From Dermatophagoides farinae (Eukaryota > Arthropoda > Arachnida > Sarcoptiformes > Pyroglyphidae): a stretch of DNA of 64,000 bases. Where the stretch lies: positions 6,631,501-6,695,500 of the forward strand of contig NC_134680.1 of assembly GCF_024713945.1 (NCBI RefSeq), read 5' to 3'. This document shows, piece after piece, positions 47,944 to 59,275 of this stretch (position 1 is the stretch's first letter; every line of letters starts with the position of its first letter). Made by a program: the position numbers and the translations under genes. The notes below the pieces were generated by a model, which saw nothing but the letters and a program-made list of their open reading frames with translations, ran no database searches and had not been told where the DNA came from.

Positions 47944-49665
47944 TCAATTGATATGTAATAATGGCTGGCCATAATGAATTTTTTGTTGAATCAACGAAAT
48001 TATTTCATGTTGATTTATATCATTAAAACAGGTGGCAGGTGCTTCAAATATGACAACCATGGTTGATCCGAGATTAAATTCACCAAAAACTTCACCTTTT
48101 CGCTGTGGAATGGATTTTTTAAACAATTTTTCTTTACAATATAGCGTTGTTTCCATTTGAAAACGATTTGTTTGTAATTCCTGATTGATTGAAAACATGT
48201 TTGATGATTATTGATGACCGTATAAATAATCGGTAAACAAAAACTTACCGGATCCACAAAAACATTGATCGAACCAACATTCGTAGCACCAACAGCAGCC
48301 ATAGCAAAAAAACCGAATTTCCAATGGCCAAAATATACGACACGTTCATTAATAGCAAACAGATTTGATATACGTTGGACAAATGACGGTCGAACACTCA
48401 ACAGGTGGCCACTGAAATGTCGTCGTCGATTTATAATCCAATCGGTGGGTGAATGAAAACGATGATAATCACCGGGTGCTAAATATACGACACAAGCATA
48501 AAGACGTTTATTTGTTTGAATTTTTTCTGGCCGTAATGACCAATTTCGATTGAAACCGGAGTAATTTAAATTATTGGGTCCAAGAAAATTTTCAATTGAA
48601 TAATGTATTCCTTTTACGTTTCCAATAAAACCGCCATCAATTGGTACCATTTCAAATTGTACAACGGTACCATCAGCTGGACTTACAATCAAAGCTTGGC
48701 GATCAATAGGTCTCAAACTTGGCATTAATTGGCGACGAAAAAATTCACTAAGATTTCGATATTCGTACAGATTTTTATTGGCCATTTCATCAAGATTACA
48801 GCCAAATATTCGTGAATACCAAATATAAAGTGGACGTCGTATGAATACCGGTAACGGAATTTGATTAAAATAGCCCCATAATCGTGATATGGAACGCCAT
48901 GGTAATAATAACCATATGATTGAAATTGTTACTGTTTTCGAATGATCAATCCTTTGTGTAGATAATGATGCAGCTAAACGACCAGGATTTATGAATAGCT
49001 TTCCACGATGATCATTGTCGTCGTTGTCATCGGTTCTGATAATGATATGAATACGAAATAATTTTTCCAAAATTAATAATAAAATTACCGTTGCTATCAA
49101 TAATGCACAACAAATACGATAACTTGTCAATTCAATAATGATTGCTAGGGATTGAAAAAAAATTTTTAACATTTTTAAAATTTTAAATTCATCATTATTA
49201 TTCCAACTTACGATCAGATGATTGTCTTGTAATAAATGATTGCCAGATATTTATGAAATTTTCACTATAATTACATGACACCTGTTGATGATTATTATCG
49301 CCAGATTTTTGGGAGTTATTATTATCAAATCGTTGTTTAGACCATCGATATGTATAGAATATAATCATAAATGAAACTGCTGAAAATTTTAGCGCATTTT
49401 TTGCTTTACGTTTTTTTGTTGTTATTGATGATTTACTTTGTTTCATCATCATTTTCGTTGTTGCCGCTGTCGTTGTTGCTGTCGCTGTTTTTGTTATTGT
49501 TGGCGATGATGATGATTGATGATGATGAAAATCAAGCAAATGGTCATGTTCAATTTCATCGTCATCATCCTCGTCATCTTGATCACCATGATGATGATGA
49601 TTGGAATCAATTAGTAACCTATCAGGCAGTGTTGACATAAATTTTTCCTTGACAATTTCCATCAT
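47944..49665 (-). CDS. PISD: Phosphatidylserine decarboxylase proenzyme, mitochondrial
   Basis: Exons 49212-49665, 48249-49144 and 47944-48180 give 528 residues with consistent phases (1, then 0). The enzyme makes phosphatidylethanolamine at the inner mitochondrial membrane after self-cleavage that creates a pyruvoyl group. The cleavage motif is GEFNLGSTMVVIFEAP near the C-terminus (LGST intact). Other landmarks: YRNLSEFFRRQLMPSLRP, VSPADGTVVQFE, KGIHYSIENFLG, YLAPGDYHRFHSPTDW, RHFSGHLLSVRPSFV, FAMAAVGATNVGSI. Two hydrophobic segments precede the catalytic part (ALKFSAVSFMIIFYTY and ICCALLIATVILLLILE). An ATG at 49172 would give a shorter reading, but it lies in what is best read as the 67-bp intron. 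The N-terminal extension is H/D-rich and longer than in human (409 residues). Confidence 0.93.
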
Positions 49666-50782
49666 TTTTGGCAGCCCAAATGATTAAATGACGGTGGGCG
49701 TTTATTTTTTGGACACAAAAATCAAATATCGAAAAACAGAAAAAAAAACAAAATACGAATAAATCAGAATACTGGTGATGATTGATTGAGTGGAAAAAAA
49801 TTTGCCTTTGTTCCGCATGAAGTTTTTTCTTTCAAAAATATTTTCAAAAAATTTTCATTCAAAGAAAAAACCAGCAAAGACACAATTTACATTGTTGTGG
49901 TGTTTTTATATATACGCACACACTCGTTCAATCATCATCATCATCATCAACATCGGCATCCGACTATCTATCTCTCAAATCAAATCGATTCGATCAAAAA
50001 AAAATCAATAAACTACAGCTATACTGAATCATCTTTAAATGATGAAAAAAAAAATTTGACGAATCCATGAATACACACACACACACATAAAGCACGCGAA
50101 GCCTGAATGGTTGATAATGACAATTATGATTATATATGATATTTAAGGATGTTGTATAGCGTTGTTGTTGATCAAGGCGAGCAATCAACCAACCAAACCA
50201 AACCATATCAGCCATTCATTTCATTTTTATCCATATAAACTTGCACAAGACAATGACAATCATTGGCGCGATGAGTAGATGTAATGCAAAAAAAATTTTT
50301 TTTTTTTGTCAAAACAGCAGAAAAGTTTTTCCATTCATTCTGCTATTCGAGCAAATTTTTTTTTTAATTTCTTGGTTAAAAATGAATTTCACCAATGAAT
50401 TACATCATTGCATCAATTTTAAATGTGACAAAAAAAACTTTGCCCACCGATGATTTATTTTTGTTGATAAGCAATCCAATTTTGATTGATTCAATTTATC
50501 ATTTATTTTTTTTTTCATTTCATTTTGTATATATAAATAGATTATATACTATTTTACACAACCAAATACTCGTGATTGAAAAAAAAAATCAAAATGTTTT
50601 CATTTCAATGGAAAAATTCCATATTTTTATGAATGAAAATGTATAAATTTTAAACGCGTGCTACATTTACACTAGATACCAAAAAACAAAAATCAAGATG
50701 AAATCATTCAATTACCGGGAATGAAAGAGAAAAAAAACCCGATGTCACACGATGAAATTTTTATTTTTATTTTTTTCGTTTG
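49666..50782. other. 1.1-kb spacer, PISD promoter and CLPB 3' side
   Basis: Poly-T/A, CAT repeats and an AC run near 50076. Several 60-95-codon frames have no ORF-like composition and were rejected. No gene is seen. Confidence 0.5.
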
Positions 50783-52839
50783 TTAGAAAAATCTAGACTT
50801 TGATTTGGTTGCCATTTCGGGTGGATTTTCAATCAATAATTTTAGTTTAGCTTCAATTTTTTTATTCGATTTCTTATCATCATCTCCATCATCATTATTG
50901 ACACGTTCTTCCGCGGTTGACGTCGACTTTGTCGATTGTTGACTTTGTTCTTTTGATTGTTCGACTTTACCCAATTTATAATCTTCACCATCATCTGATA
51001 CGACTAAATGGATTTTAGCACCGCATCGAAGAAGACCATTTTCATGTGCATTAGCTAATTTATTTACAACACGCCGTTCAACTTCATATTTAATAGACCT
51101 TGCTCCATAATGAACATCATAACCATTGGCCAGAACACCAATGACATTTGAATCCCATGATAATTGTATTTGATGTCTTTCATTAGATCGTTTAGACCAG
51201 AGTTCTAATTCACGTAGTACCAATTTATGTAATTCAGACCGTGAAAATGGAAGGAAATATACCTAAATCGGATGGATTAAAATTGTAATTAATTCAGAAA
51301 AACAAATTCATTCATTCATACCATTTCATTGATACGACCAAGAAATTCATCACGTTTAAAATGTCGTTTAAGTATAGGTCGAATAAAACGATCTTTAAAA
51401 TAGCGGCTAACTTCGACTTTTTCTAGATTTTTTGTTTCAGTTTCATTGATAATTTTACCACTATATTGAGCTTTTGATAATTCTTCGGTTTCACGTCGTA
51501 ATTGGATACCATATTCGGCAATTTCATCACTTGCTAGATTCGATGTCATAATAAAAATGGCATCTTTACAATCGATAGTTTTGCCTTTACCATCGGTTAA
51601 TCGTCCTTCATCGAATAGTTGTAACATTATCGTCAATACATCCGGATGTGCTTTTTCTACTTCATCAAACAATACTACGGCATTAGGACATTCACGTAAC
51701 GCTTTGGTTAACTGGCCACCTTCATCATGTCCAACGTAACCAGGTGGTGAACCAATAAATTTTGATACTTCATGTTTTTCCTGATATTCACTCATATCGA
51801 TACGAATGAATCCTTTCTGTTTGGATTTTTCACCATGCAAGTATTTTGCCACTTGTTTAGCCAATTCCGTTTTTCCTAAGCCAGAAGATCCAAGGAAAAG
51901 AAAAACTAATGGATGTTCTGAATCGACCCAACCATTTTCTTTACGACGAATGGTGGCCGCAACCGTTGCTATAGCACCTTCCTGGCCAACTATCACTTCC
52001 TTCAAACGTAGTTCCAGTGGAAATTTTCTTCTTTCATCGATTTTCAATTTTTCAATATAATCACCATATTCTTGCATATATTGTTGCATTACTGGTATAA
52101 ATGAAATGATTTCGGCATCTTGATCGTCTAGATAATCAATTGGTTTATGTCCAAATTCATTTTCCAATTGTGGATTAGCTTTATATCGCATCAGGACTTT
52201 AATAGTCTCGATTGAACTAGAAAGACATGCATAATGAAGTGCAGTTGTACCAAGAAACGATACATTATTGGCAAGAATATCACTAAATTCACGCTCACGA
52301 ATCAGAAGGACATCATAATAACGAAGACGATGTTCATGAGCAATTTGGCCGGCATTTGAAAATTCATCAATAACATCTGGATCAGCGCCAGCTTCCAGCA
52401 GTTGTTGAACAATTTCAGTTCGGCCAAGTATCGCTGCTAAATGCAACGGGGTCCAACCCAATGAATGACGTGTATTCACATAGAGGTTGCGATTTCCTTT
52501 CAATAATTTATCAATTTTCACACTATCATTTGCACGAATTGCATCGAATAATTCCAATTCTTCGATACTATTTGGTCGTAAACGTTTCTGATGATCATTC
52601 GAACGACATTCAGCCATTCGAATTTGTTTCAATTGATGTAATCCATATGCAGTGGCAGCTGCGGTTGCAGTGACAAAACCCGATGCCAATAAAATTCGAG
52701 GATTTATTCGTTGGATTGGAAAATTTAATGCAAAAGATTGTCGAGCAATTAATAATCGTGATGATGATGACGATGTAATAATCTGCTGGAAATTTTTCAT
52801 CAAAAATCGATGACGGAATATTTGCCAATAGTTTCTCAT
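50783..52839 (-). CDS. CLPB: Mitochondrial AAA+ disaggregase CLPB/SKD3
   Basis: Exons 51322-52839 and 50783-51262 join in phase 0 and give 665 residues. CLPB keeps intermembrane-space proteins soluble. The start is the ATG at 52839 ([19 protein letters not shown]), giving a basic mitochondrial leader, followed by a hydrophobic A/T-rich segment ([19 protein letters not shown]) that could be the PARL cleavage region. Ankyrin repeats follow ([40 protein letters not shown]), then one ClpB-type D2 AAA+ module: Walker [14 protein letters not shown], pore loop [14 protein letters not shown], Walker [14 protein letters not shown], sensor 1 FIMTSNLAS, and a D2-small domain with [18 protein letters not shown]. 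The C-terminal tail is charged and low complexity. Confidence 0.95.
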
Positions 52840-53060
52840 TTTTTTCAAAAAAAACAACCACTTAGATTATAGAATGCGCATCAAAGAATAATTTTTTTTA
52901 ATAACAATTATCACATGGTCGAAGTTATTTCATTTTTTATCATCAAAATTTTAAAAAAAAATTGGCCCTTTCATTAAATCAAAAATTGCATGTGAAAAAA
53001 TTTTCTAAAAACACCTAATTGAATCTGTTGAGTGAAAATATGCCTTTTTCGTTCGTCAAT

Positions 53061-53080
53061 GTAACGCCATCTATCGGTGT
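53061..53080 (-). promoter_or_regulatory. CGATAGATGGCG boundary motif, left of NDOR1
   Basis: The plus strand reads GTAACGCCATCTATCGGTGT; the minus strand contains CGATAGATGGCG. The same 12-mer occurs on the plus strand at 55242-55253, so the pair brackets NDOR1 in inverted orientation. The word resembles AGATGGCGC-type insulator (CTCF-like) sites of arthropods. Function is inferred. Confidence 0.45.
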
Positions 53081-53083
53081 ATA

Positions 53084-55000
53084 TTACCAACACTCGAATT
53101 GAATTCTTTTTTGTGATTCCAATTTGTTGATTAAATTTTCAAAATAATCTTTGTGATCATTTGGTTCGATTGTTGTTAATTTTTCCCGAAATATATCAGT
53201 CAATGTTTCACGTACTAATTCTGGATATTGTTTCGATTTACCGGCAATCAATATGATTCCATTATTTTCAGTAAATAACCGATAAACTAGATCTCGTTGT
53301 TGCCATACGATATGCTGTACATAGACTTTATGATCAGGATTTTCACGTGAAAATGCTGGAAAAACTGTCAATAATTTTCGATCGATTAATGGTTGCCATT
53401 CATCATGTAAATAATAATCTTTATCCGAGAATCGACAACCAAAAAAGAGATAATTATGTCCAATATTTCTTTCGCAACGATCATGAATAAATGCACGAAA
53501 TGGAGCAACACCAGTACCGGCTGCAATCATAATCAATGGTCGATCATTTTCATTTGGTAATCTAAATGTACTTGTACGTAGAAAAATATTCAAAGAAGAT
53601 ATGTTTGATTCTTGCCGTTGCATCCATGTTGTACATTGACCTAATCGTGGTTTTTTCAATCGTGTACGATATTCAACAACAGCATACAAAATTTGAATCG
53701 ATTTTGGTTTACAAAGCGGTGAACTTGCGATTGAATATGAACGCCAAGCCATTGCCGGAATTAAATCAAATAGATAATCAAATGGTACATATGGTGTGGT
53801 ATTGGGAAAATCAGTCATAACTTCTAAAATTGTACGTTTTGGACGATTAACATAATCATACAGTTCATCCAGATCGGCTCCCGCAGAAAATCGTTTCAAT
53901 TTTTCACGTTCCAATGGATCACGACTAAATCGATAAAAAAGATCAAAAAATGATCTTTTCGGTATGGAATTTATATCCATATAACGTCGGATTATTTCAC
54001 GTATGGTACATGGATTTCGCTGCTGGATTAAATGATGATAATATGATGATTGTGGTATCCAATATTGATGGTCATTCAATTTCAATCTAATCAATCTATC
54101 GGCTATTAATCGATTGCGACCACTTTTATTATCAACATCATCATCATCATCTTCATCAGAATTGAATAAATTTAAAAATAAATCAACTTGTTCCTGATGA
54201 TTTTCTGGATAAACAACACAAACATCAGTCAATGAATATTGAATTGTTGAATCTAATTCTAATTCGATAAGACGAACATCTTGAAAATGATCCTCGGCAG
54301 TTATACGTCGATTTTCGAGAACACGTGCTTTGAATGGATTTAATTGGTCATATTTATGATTTTCATATCCGTTTTCCAACGCCAACGATAAACGAGAATC
54401 GTCGTCATCATCACCATGAACATTATCAAAAAATTCAATCACATTAATGCTTGGTTCAATAAGCGATTCATCGTCATCCGTTAATTTTGACAAGTTTGTT
54501 TCAGATATGATTAGCTGATAGAATTTTTGTAACCATGGATCAATCGTAAAGAATGGACCAAATTCATGTTGTTCATCACCCAAGACTAGATCAAGTAAAT
54601 TTTTGGCACCCAATAATTTTAAACGTTTAAATAATTTTTTAGCCACAAAATTATATTTAGCATATGATGAATCACCCAGACCAATAACAGCGAATTGAAG
54701 ATGATCAAGAGAATCGTTGGGAAGATCTTTACGCATCAGAAAACGCCAAAACAGTTTCATATTTAATGGTGCTTCACCAAGACCACTCGTTGAACAGATG
54801 ATCAATATGAATTTTTCATCAGGTAAACATTTTATTGGATAATCATCACATGACATCACCTGTATCATCATTGTTTTTTGATGATCCGATCCATTCTTTT
54901 TTTGTAATCTTGATAATTGCCAAGCAATGATTTTGGATAAATCCTGAGAATTACCGGTTTCTGTACCGTAAAGAATTACGATTCGTTCGAATAATGGCAT
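53084..55000 (-). CDS. NDOR1: NADPH-dependent diflavin oxidoreductase 1
   Basis: An intronless frame of 638 residues from ATG at 55000 (MPLFERIVILYGTETGNSQD). NDOR1/Tah18 passes electrons from NADPH through FAD and FMN to CIAPIN1/Dre2 for cytosolic Fe-S cluster assembly. The flavodoxin domain shows LYGTETGNSQDLSK, CSTSGLGEAPLNM and VIGLGDSSYAKYNFVAK. The FAD-binding region shows AWRSYSIASSPL and a KPRLGQCTTWM segment. The NADPH domain shows PLIMIAAGTGVAPFRAFI, YLFFGCRFSDKDYYLHDEW and the end VYVQHIVWQQRDLVYRL ... ILIAGKSKQYP. Length is near the family's usual 600. A D-rich linker insert sits in the connecting domain. Both flanks carry the boundary motif. Confidence 0.94.
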   Translation of the reverse strand: MPLFERIVILYGTETGNSQDLSKIIAWQLSRLQKKNGSDHQKTMMIQVMSCDDYPIKCLPDEKFILIICSTSGLGEAPLNMKLFWRFLMRKDLPNDSLDHLQFAVIGLGDSSYAKYNFVAKKLFKRLKLLGAKNLLDLVLGDEQHEFGPFFTIDPWLQKFYQLIISETNLSKLTDDDESLIEPSINVIEFFDNVHGDDDDDSRLSLALENGYENHKYDQLNPFKARVLENRRITAEDHFQDVRLIELELDSTIQYSLTDVCVVYPENHQEQVDLFLNLFNSDEDDDDDVDNKSGRNRLIADRLIRLKLNDHQYWIPQSSYYHHLIQQRNPCTIREIIRRYMDINSIPKRSFFDLFYRFSRDPLEREKLKRFSAGADLDELYDYVNRPKRTILEVMTDFPNTTPYVPFDYLFDLIPAMAWRSYSIASSPLCKPKSIQILYAVVEYRTRLKKPRLGQCTTWMQRQESNISSLNIFLRTSTFRLPNENDRPLIMIAAGTGVAPFRAFIHDRCERNIGHNYLFFGCRFSDKDYYLHDEWQPLIDRKLLTVFPAFSRENPDHKVYVQHIVWQQRDLVYRLFTENNGIILIAGKSKQYPELVRETLTDIFREKLTTIEPNDHKDYFENLINKLESQKRIQFECW

Positions 55001-55488
55001 TTCGGTTGAAAACAGTTAATCGGGGCGTTTTTTTTATGGCAGCGACAAAAAATGAAATGAAAATTTGAAGAAAAATGATGATATTCAATATGATGATTAT
55101 TTTTATGATGACACAGAAAAAAAAGTCAATAACGATGTGGTTTTTATCAACATGTGTGATTGATTGATTGATGCAAACGACGATTCTCCTCATAAAATAG
55201 CCAAACACAAAAAGAGCCAAAAATGAAAATTATTTCATTGACGATAGATGGCGATTTCTACCAATTTTTTGACAATTTATGTTAAAAGATGGCAGCACAT
55301 GTGTGAAGTTCAAAGTTTTAATCATTCACTGAATTCGTATCAATAGAATAAATGACAATAAATGAAAATCAAATAATGTGAAAAAAAGGATGTATTTTAC
55401 AAACATTACAGAGATTCAGATTATCAACGACAACAACAAAACGAACGAACGAACGAACAAACATTCAATCAATCGAATGGATTTTTTT
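55001..55488. promoter_or_regulatory. NDOR1 promoter region with two GATGGC motifs
   Basis: 488 bp between NDOR1 and the 3' end of the next minus-strand gene. CGATAGATGGCGATTTC is at 55242-55258 and GTTAAAAGATGGCAGCACAT at 55281-55300, only 23 bp apart. The second is the same word seen before the genes at 14055 and 27046. The rest is AT-rich with a CGAA repeat near 55441. Confidence 0.45.
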
Positions 55489-57139
55489 TTATACAAAATC
55501 ATCTTTACATTCTTGTGGTTGTTGTTGTTGTTGTTTTTGATGATGATGTTGATGATTGAATATTTGATCAGGATTCATACTTGGTATGACAACATTCATA
55601 TTTAAATCCATATCTATAGTTGTTATCTGCTGCTGTTGTTGTTGTTGTTGTTGATCTTTAACTTCATTTTCATTATCATCATCATTACATTGTCGATGTC
55701 GACTACGATGACGATGATGATGTTTTTGATGAAATTTTGAATCATGTATCAAACGTAAACGATGATGATGATGTTTTTGTTGTTGTTTTGAATGGCGGCG
55801 TGATGAACTTCTCGTTGTTGATGATGAAGATGATGAATTATGATGTTGTGTGGCTTGTTTCAATAGACGTGGATTTGTAAATATTCCACGTCTTGTCTTG
55901 AAACGTGCTCTTTTATGGAATCAAACAAAAAAAAAGAAAAATGAATTAAAAATTAAAAAAATTCTTCAGAGAATTCATTACATACCGGCTGAATAGATTG
56001 AGTGCAACACACATACCGATGAACATGATTGCCATAATGATCATTATTATAATCATATGATTTCCAGATCTTTTATTTGTTGACGTTGATTTCAGCTCAT
56101 CATCATCATCATTTTTATTGTCAATATCGAATGATTGATTTTGATTGTGACGACAAAAACCTTCATGACATTGAAATTTATTAAAGACTAAAGGCAATGT
56201 TGTTTGTATCATCGATTGATTATCATTATTACCAGTATGGCAATCCTGATCATTGGTACAATTTTGTCGTCCATCACCAATGGCATTGGTATCGTTGTTG
56301 TTATTGTTGACGCCTTTGTGGTGAAAAAAAAAATTTTTTCATATCATCAGTAATCAAATTCTAATAGTTAATCAATCGGGTGATCAATTATTAACACTTT
56401 CTTTTCATGCTAACTATATAGCGAATCATTATTGTATATGGATCATTGTCATTGAATGAAAACAAAAAAAAAATTTCCAGCCCAAAAACTGAGCAAAAAA
56501 TGCTCTGTCAATCTGGTCACACATTTTTTTTGGGCGTTTGATTCATCATCATTATTACCAGAGTTTTTTTTCTGGCTTCATCAACTTAATGACCAAACAG
56601 AAAAAAATTGACCATTCGTGAATTTTTTGAATTCGTTGTGGTCACATGACACACACACACTGGATTGTAGAGTATTTCATTGTGGAAAAAAAAGACAGAA
56701 ACGTGATTGGAATTGAATCTTGTGTAAATCAATGTGTAAAATGATTCATTTTTGACAAAAAATCAAGTGTTGGCCATAAATGTGTAAAACTATGAATATT
56801 GATTTTTGACTATTAAACATCACATTGATGACATTGATTATTGATTGATTAGTTTGATTTGCTGCTAGTGGTAATGTTTATATGTGTGTGTGTGTGTGTT
56901 TCTATGAGCAGGACTGATTGATGAATATTTCCATTTCATAAAACTAAACACATTGTTTTTCATTCACAAATCTTACCATGTTTTATTCGATGAAAAATTA
57001 TATTTGCCACATTTGATGATGATGATGATGATGGGTTATTATAATTCACTGATTTCACTGATAATTGTTGAGCATTGACCATAGTAGTACTAGTAGTAGT
57101 GGTAGTAGTGATGACCATCATCACAATGAGAATCATCAT
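55489..57139 (-). CDS. Orphan type I membrane protein, cysteine-containing ectodomain
   Basis: Three exons, 56977-57139, 55986-56313 and 55489-55909, join with phases 1 and 2 and give 303 residues. Exon 1 supplies a leader (MMILIVMMVITTTT ... VNA). Exon 2 holds an asparagine-rich ectodomain with a short cysteine set (NCTNDQDCHTG ... FQCHEGFCRH) and a strong membrane segment (MIIIMIIMAIMFIGMCVALN). Exon 3 is a basic H/Q/S-rich cytoplasmic tail starting ARFKTRRGIF. The cysteine spacing recalls short EB/EGF-like modules but is too small to assign. The splice phases and signal-then-TM order make the gene convincing, though the family is unknown. The exon 1-2 intron is about 660 bp, long for this region. 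Confidence 0.65.
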
Positions 57140-58576
57140 CGTAATGATTTTGAATTGAAAATTTTTGGCGATGAATGCCGATTCGATTCCAAAAAAAAAA
57201 AATTATTTTTGTGCTAACAACCACAACATCGATGAAGAATAAATGAAATTCTGTTGCAAATTTTCTTGATTCTGTGGTTTGTTGTTTTTTTTTATATCTG
57301 TCTATTGGTTTCTGTTTTGGCAGTCGTCTTGTTGTTGTTGTTGTTGGTGTTGTTACAGATGGATTCATCAACAACAGCAACAAAACCAGAAAACGAGACA
57401 ATAGAAGAAATTCAAAATAAAAATGGCAACCGAAATAGAACTTTAGAAAATAAAACTTTTTTTCTTTCGGTTTGTTTCTGGGTTAAAGTCATTAGGTTTT
57501 TTTTCCAGTTTCTAAATACATGGAAATTCATTCGAACGCCATACACAACATATATACACAAGTAAAGTGTTTGGATGACGAAAACAAGAAAAAAAAACTT
57601 GACACTATTCCATTGCATACCACCACAAACACTGTGACACTGAAACAGACATTTAGATAGGCAAGAAACCAAAAAAAAAAAAATGATTGATGAATGAATC
57701 ACACACACACAGAGAGAGAATCTCTAAATATCAGTTTCACTATCATTCTCATTTGGCCTTTATCCGTTTTTCACTTTCTTTCTGGTTACTAGAATCCTGG
57801 AATGAATTACACATGACCAAAAAAAAAAAAAAATAAAAAAATAACTGCGAATCATAGATGAACAATTATCGATAAAAACAAACAAGCAAACAAGCTAGCG
57901 ATAAATTTGTCCTTCATATTCCCATAATTTGATAATTGTCATTGTCATTGGCCATTGTATGGGTTTGGTTTGGTTTGGTTTGGTTTAGTTTGGTTTAGTT
58001 TGGTTTGGTTTATTGTATAGTGAGATAAAATTCTCATTGTTATGTGTTCAATGAATGTGTGTGTGTGGTATATTCACAATGTAAAATAAGGCAATGAAAT
58101 GGATCAATAACATTCAGATTATTCTGTGTGTGCATGTGTGTATTTGTCTCGGAATTCAATGACAATATGGATTTTTTCCGAGATGATGATAATGATGATG
58201 CGGCAAATTTTTTTTTCCTGTGTGTGTATCAAGTATGGAAATGGAATTTTTTTGTCAACATTAACAACAACAACAACAACGAAAATAACTGGAACAACAA
58301 TACTGAGAATATATACTTGAAACATTCGAGTCCTTGAGACCAAAAAAAAAAAAAAAAAAATTCCCACACACTACATACATTGAGACAAATTTTTTATTTT
58401 ATTTTCTTATCAACAATAATTCTTCGAGCAATTCAATTCAATTCTTGTTGAACTAATGATGAAAATGGATTTTTTTTCATTATATAGACATTGTATCCGT
58501 TCATGAAGTACGTTAATGGTTTTGTTTTGCAAATTATCATCATTTTTTATTTTAAAAATAGAAAAATTACAAACGA
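57140..58576. other. Spacer with GGTTT minisatellite
   Basis: About 1.4 kb with no supportable gene; microsatellites, poly-A tracts and the GGTTT repeat listed separately. Open frames here are repeat-driven. Confidence 0.5.
57961..58012 (+). repeat. (GGTTT)n minisatellite
   Basis: About ten units of GGTTT, two or three of which read AGTTT. It is internal to the window and not the TTAGG-type arthropod telomere repeat. Confidence 0.85.
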
Positions 58577-58729
58577 TTTCAACCCTAGAAAGGTAACCTT
58601 ATCGATATTGCGGTAAAGGGAACCAACGTAAATCTTTCGTATTTTGCATGTAAATGAGTGAGTTTTTTTCGAATTTCTTTTCGAACAAAAAGCATAAATT
58701 TTATGTAGGTTACCTTTCTAGGGTTGAAA
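58577..58729. mobile_element. Short non-autonomous DNA transposon (MITE), piggyBac-like ends
   Basis: A perfect 22-bp inverted repeat occupies 58577-58598 and 58708-58729. Its core, CCCTAGAAAGGTAACC at the left and GGTTACCTTTCTAGGG at the right, starts with the CCCTAGAAAG known from piggyBac ends. The subterminal GCATAAATTTTATGTAGG also resembles the piggyBac right end. About 109 bp of interior has no coding capacity. piggyBac elements duplicate TTAA; here the bases outside CCCTAG/CTAGGG are TCAA and TTGA, so either the target has mutated or the family is a relative. Only one copy is in the window. Confidence 0.65.
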
Positions 58730-58843
58730 AGAAATTGATTGAATCAAGAATATGCATTTTTTTTTTGTTTTCGAAAATTATTGTAATTGAATATTAAAAA
58801 TTTAGATTATCATCATCTTATAAAAACAATATAAATATCGATA

Positions 58844-59275
58844 TTAAAATATTATATATCCATTGTTATCGCCATCAACTCTATCCTCAAGTCCCTCATC
58901 AGGATCAACAAATACTCTAAAATGTATTTCTGATGGCGTGTATCTTATCACGAAACGGCATTCTATTTGTGAAGCCATAACATTATTTGGATGTTCGACC
59001 ATTGCAAATCGAATAATTATGGATGGGTGTGGTAACTGTTATTTCAACAGATTCCGCAAAACGGATGTATATAATTTGTGTTCAGCATTAGATTTGCTGG
59101 ATGCTCGGCTAAATGAATGAAAAATGAATAATTTGCAGCGTCATTCAATAATCAAATGGTTAGAATTTGCTTACCTATTGTTACATATTGTAAAAAAATC
59201 CTCCAATTCTTGACCACTAGGCCAGTTCACGTTGTACATAAAATAGAATATTGTGAAGTATTCGACGATCTCGTG
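58844..59275 (-). pseudogene. Degenerate coding-like island of unknown family
   Basis: Unlike the spacer around it, this stretch has balanced codon-like composition on the minus strand. The translation has blocks such as YNVNWPSGQELEDFF, NAEHKLYTSVLRN and IHFRVFVDPDEG. A GTAAGC donor and a TTTAG acceptor lie between two of the blocks. It does not look like a whole gene and appears to have at least one break. Neither the family nor the origin (host gene, transposon or other) is recognised. It lies 115 bp from the MITE. A plus-strand frame across the same bases (58863-59120) is taken as a shadow. Confidence 0.4.

Noticed and set aside
49145-49172. PISD starting at the ATG at 49172 (MLKIFFQSL)
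   Set aside because: The region is better read as intron: GATC|GTAAGTTGG at 49212 pairs with CCCTAG| at 49145 in matching phase and joins a plausible N-terminal exon. It stays as an alternative start.
57961-58012. GGTTT repeat as telomeric or interstitial telomere sequence
   Set aside because: Arthropod telomeres are usually TTAGG. This repeat is short, imperfect and lacks the AGG core.
58863-59120. Plus-strand 85-codon frame in the coding-like island
   Set aside because: It has no ATG at its start and no splice context. The minus strand of the same bases looks more protein-like, so this is taken as a shadow.
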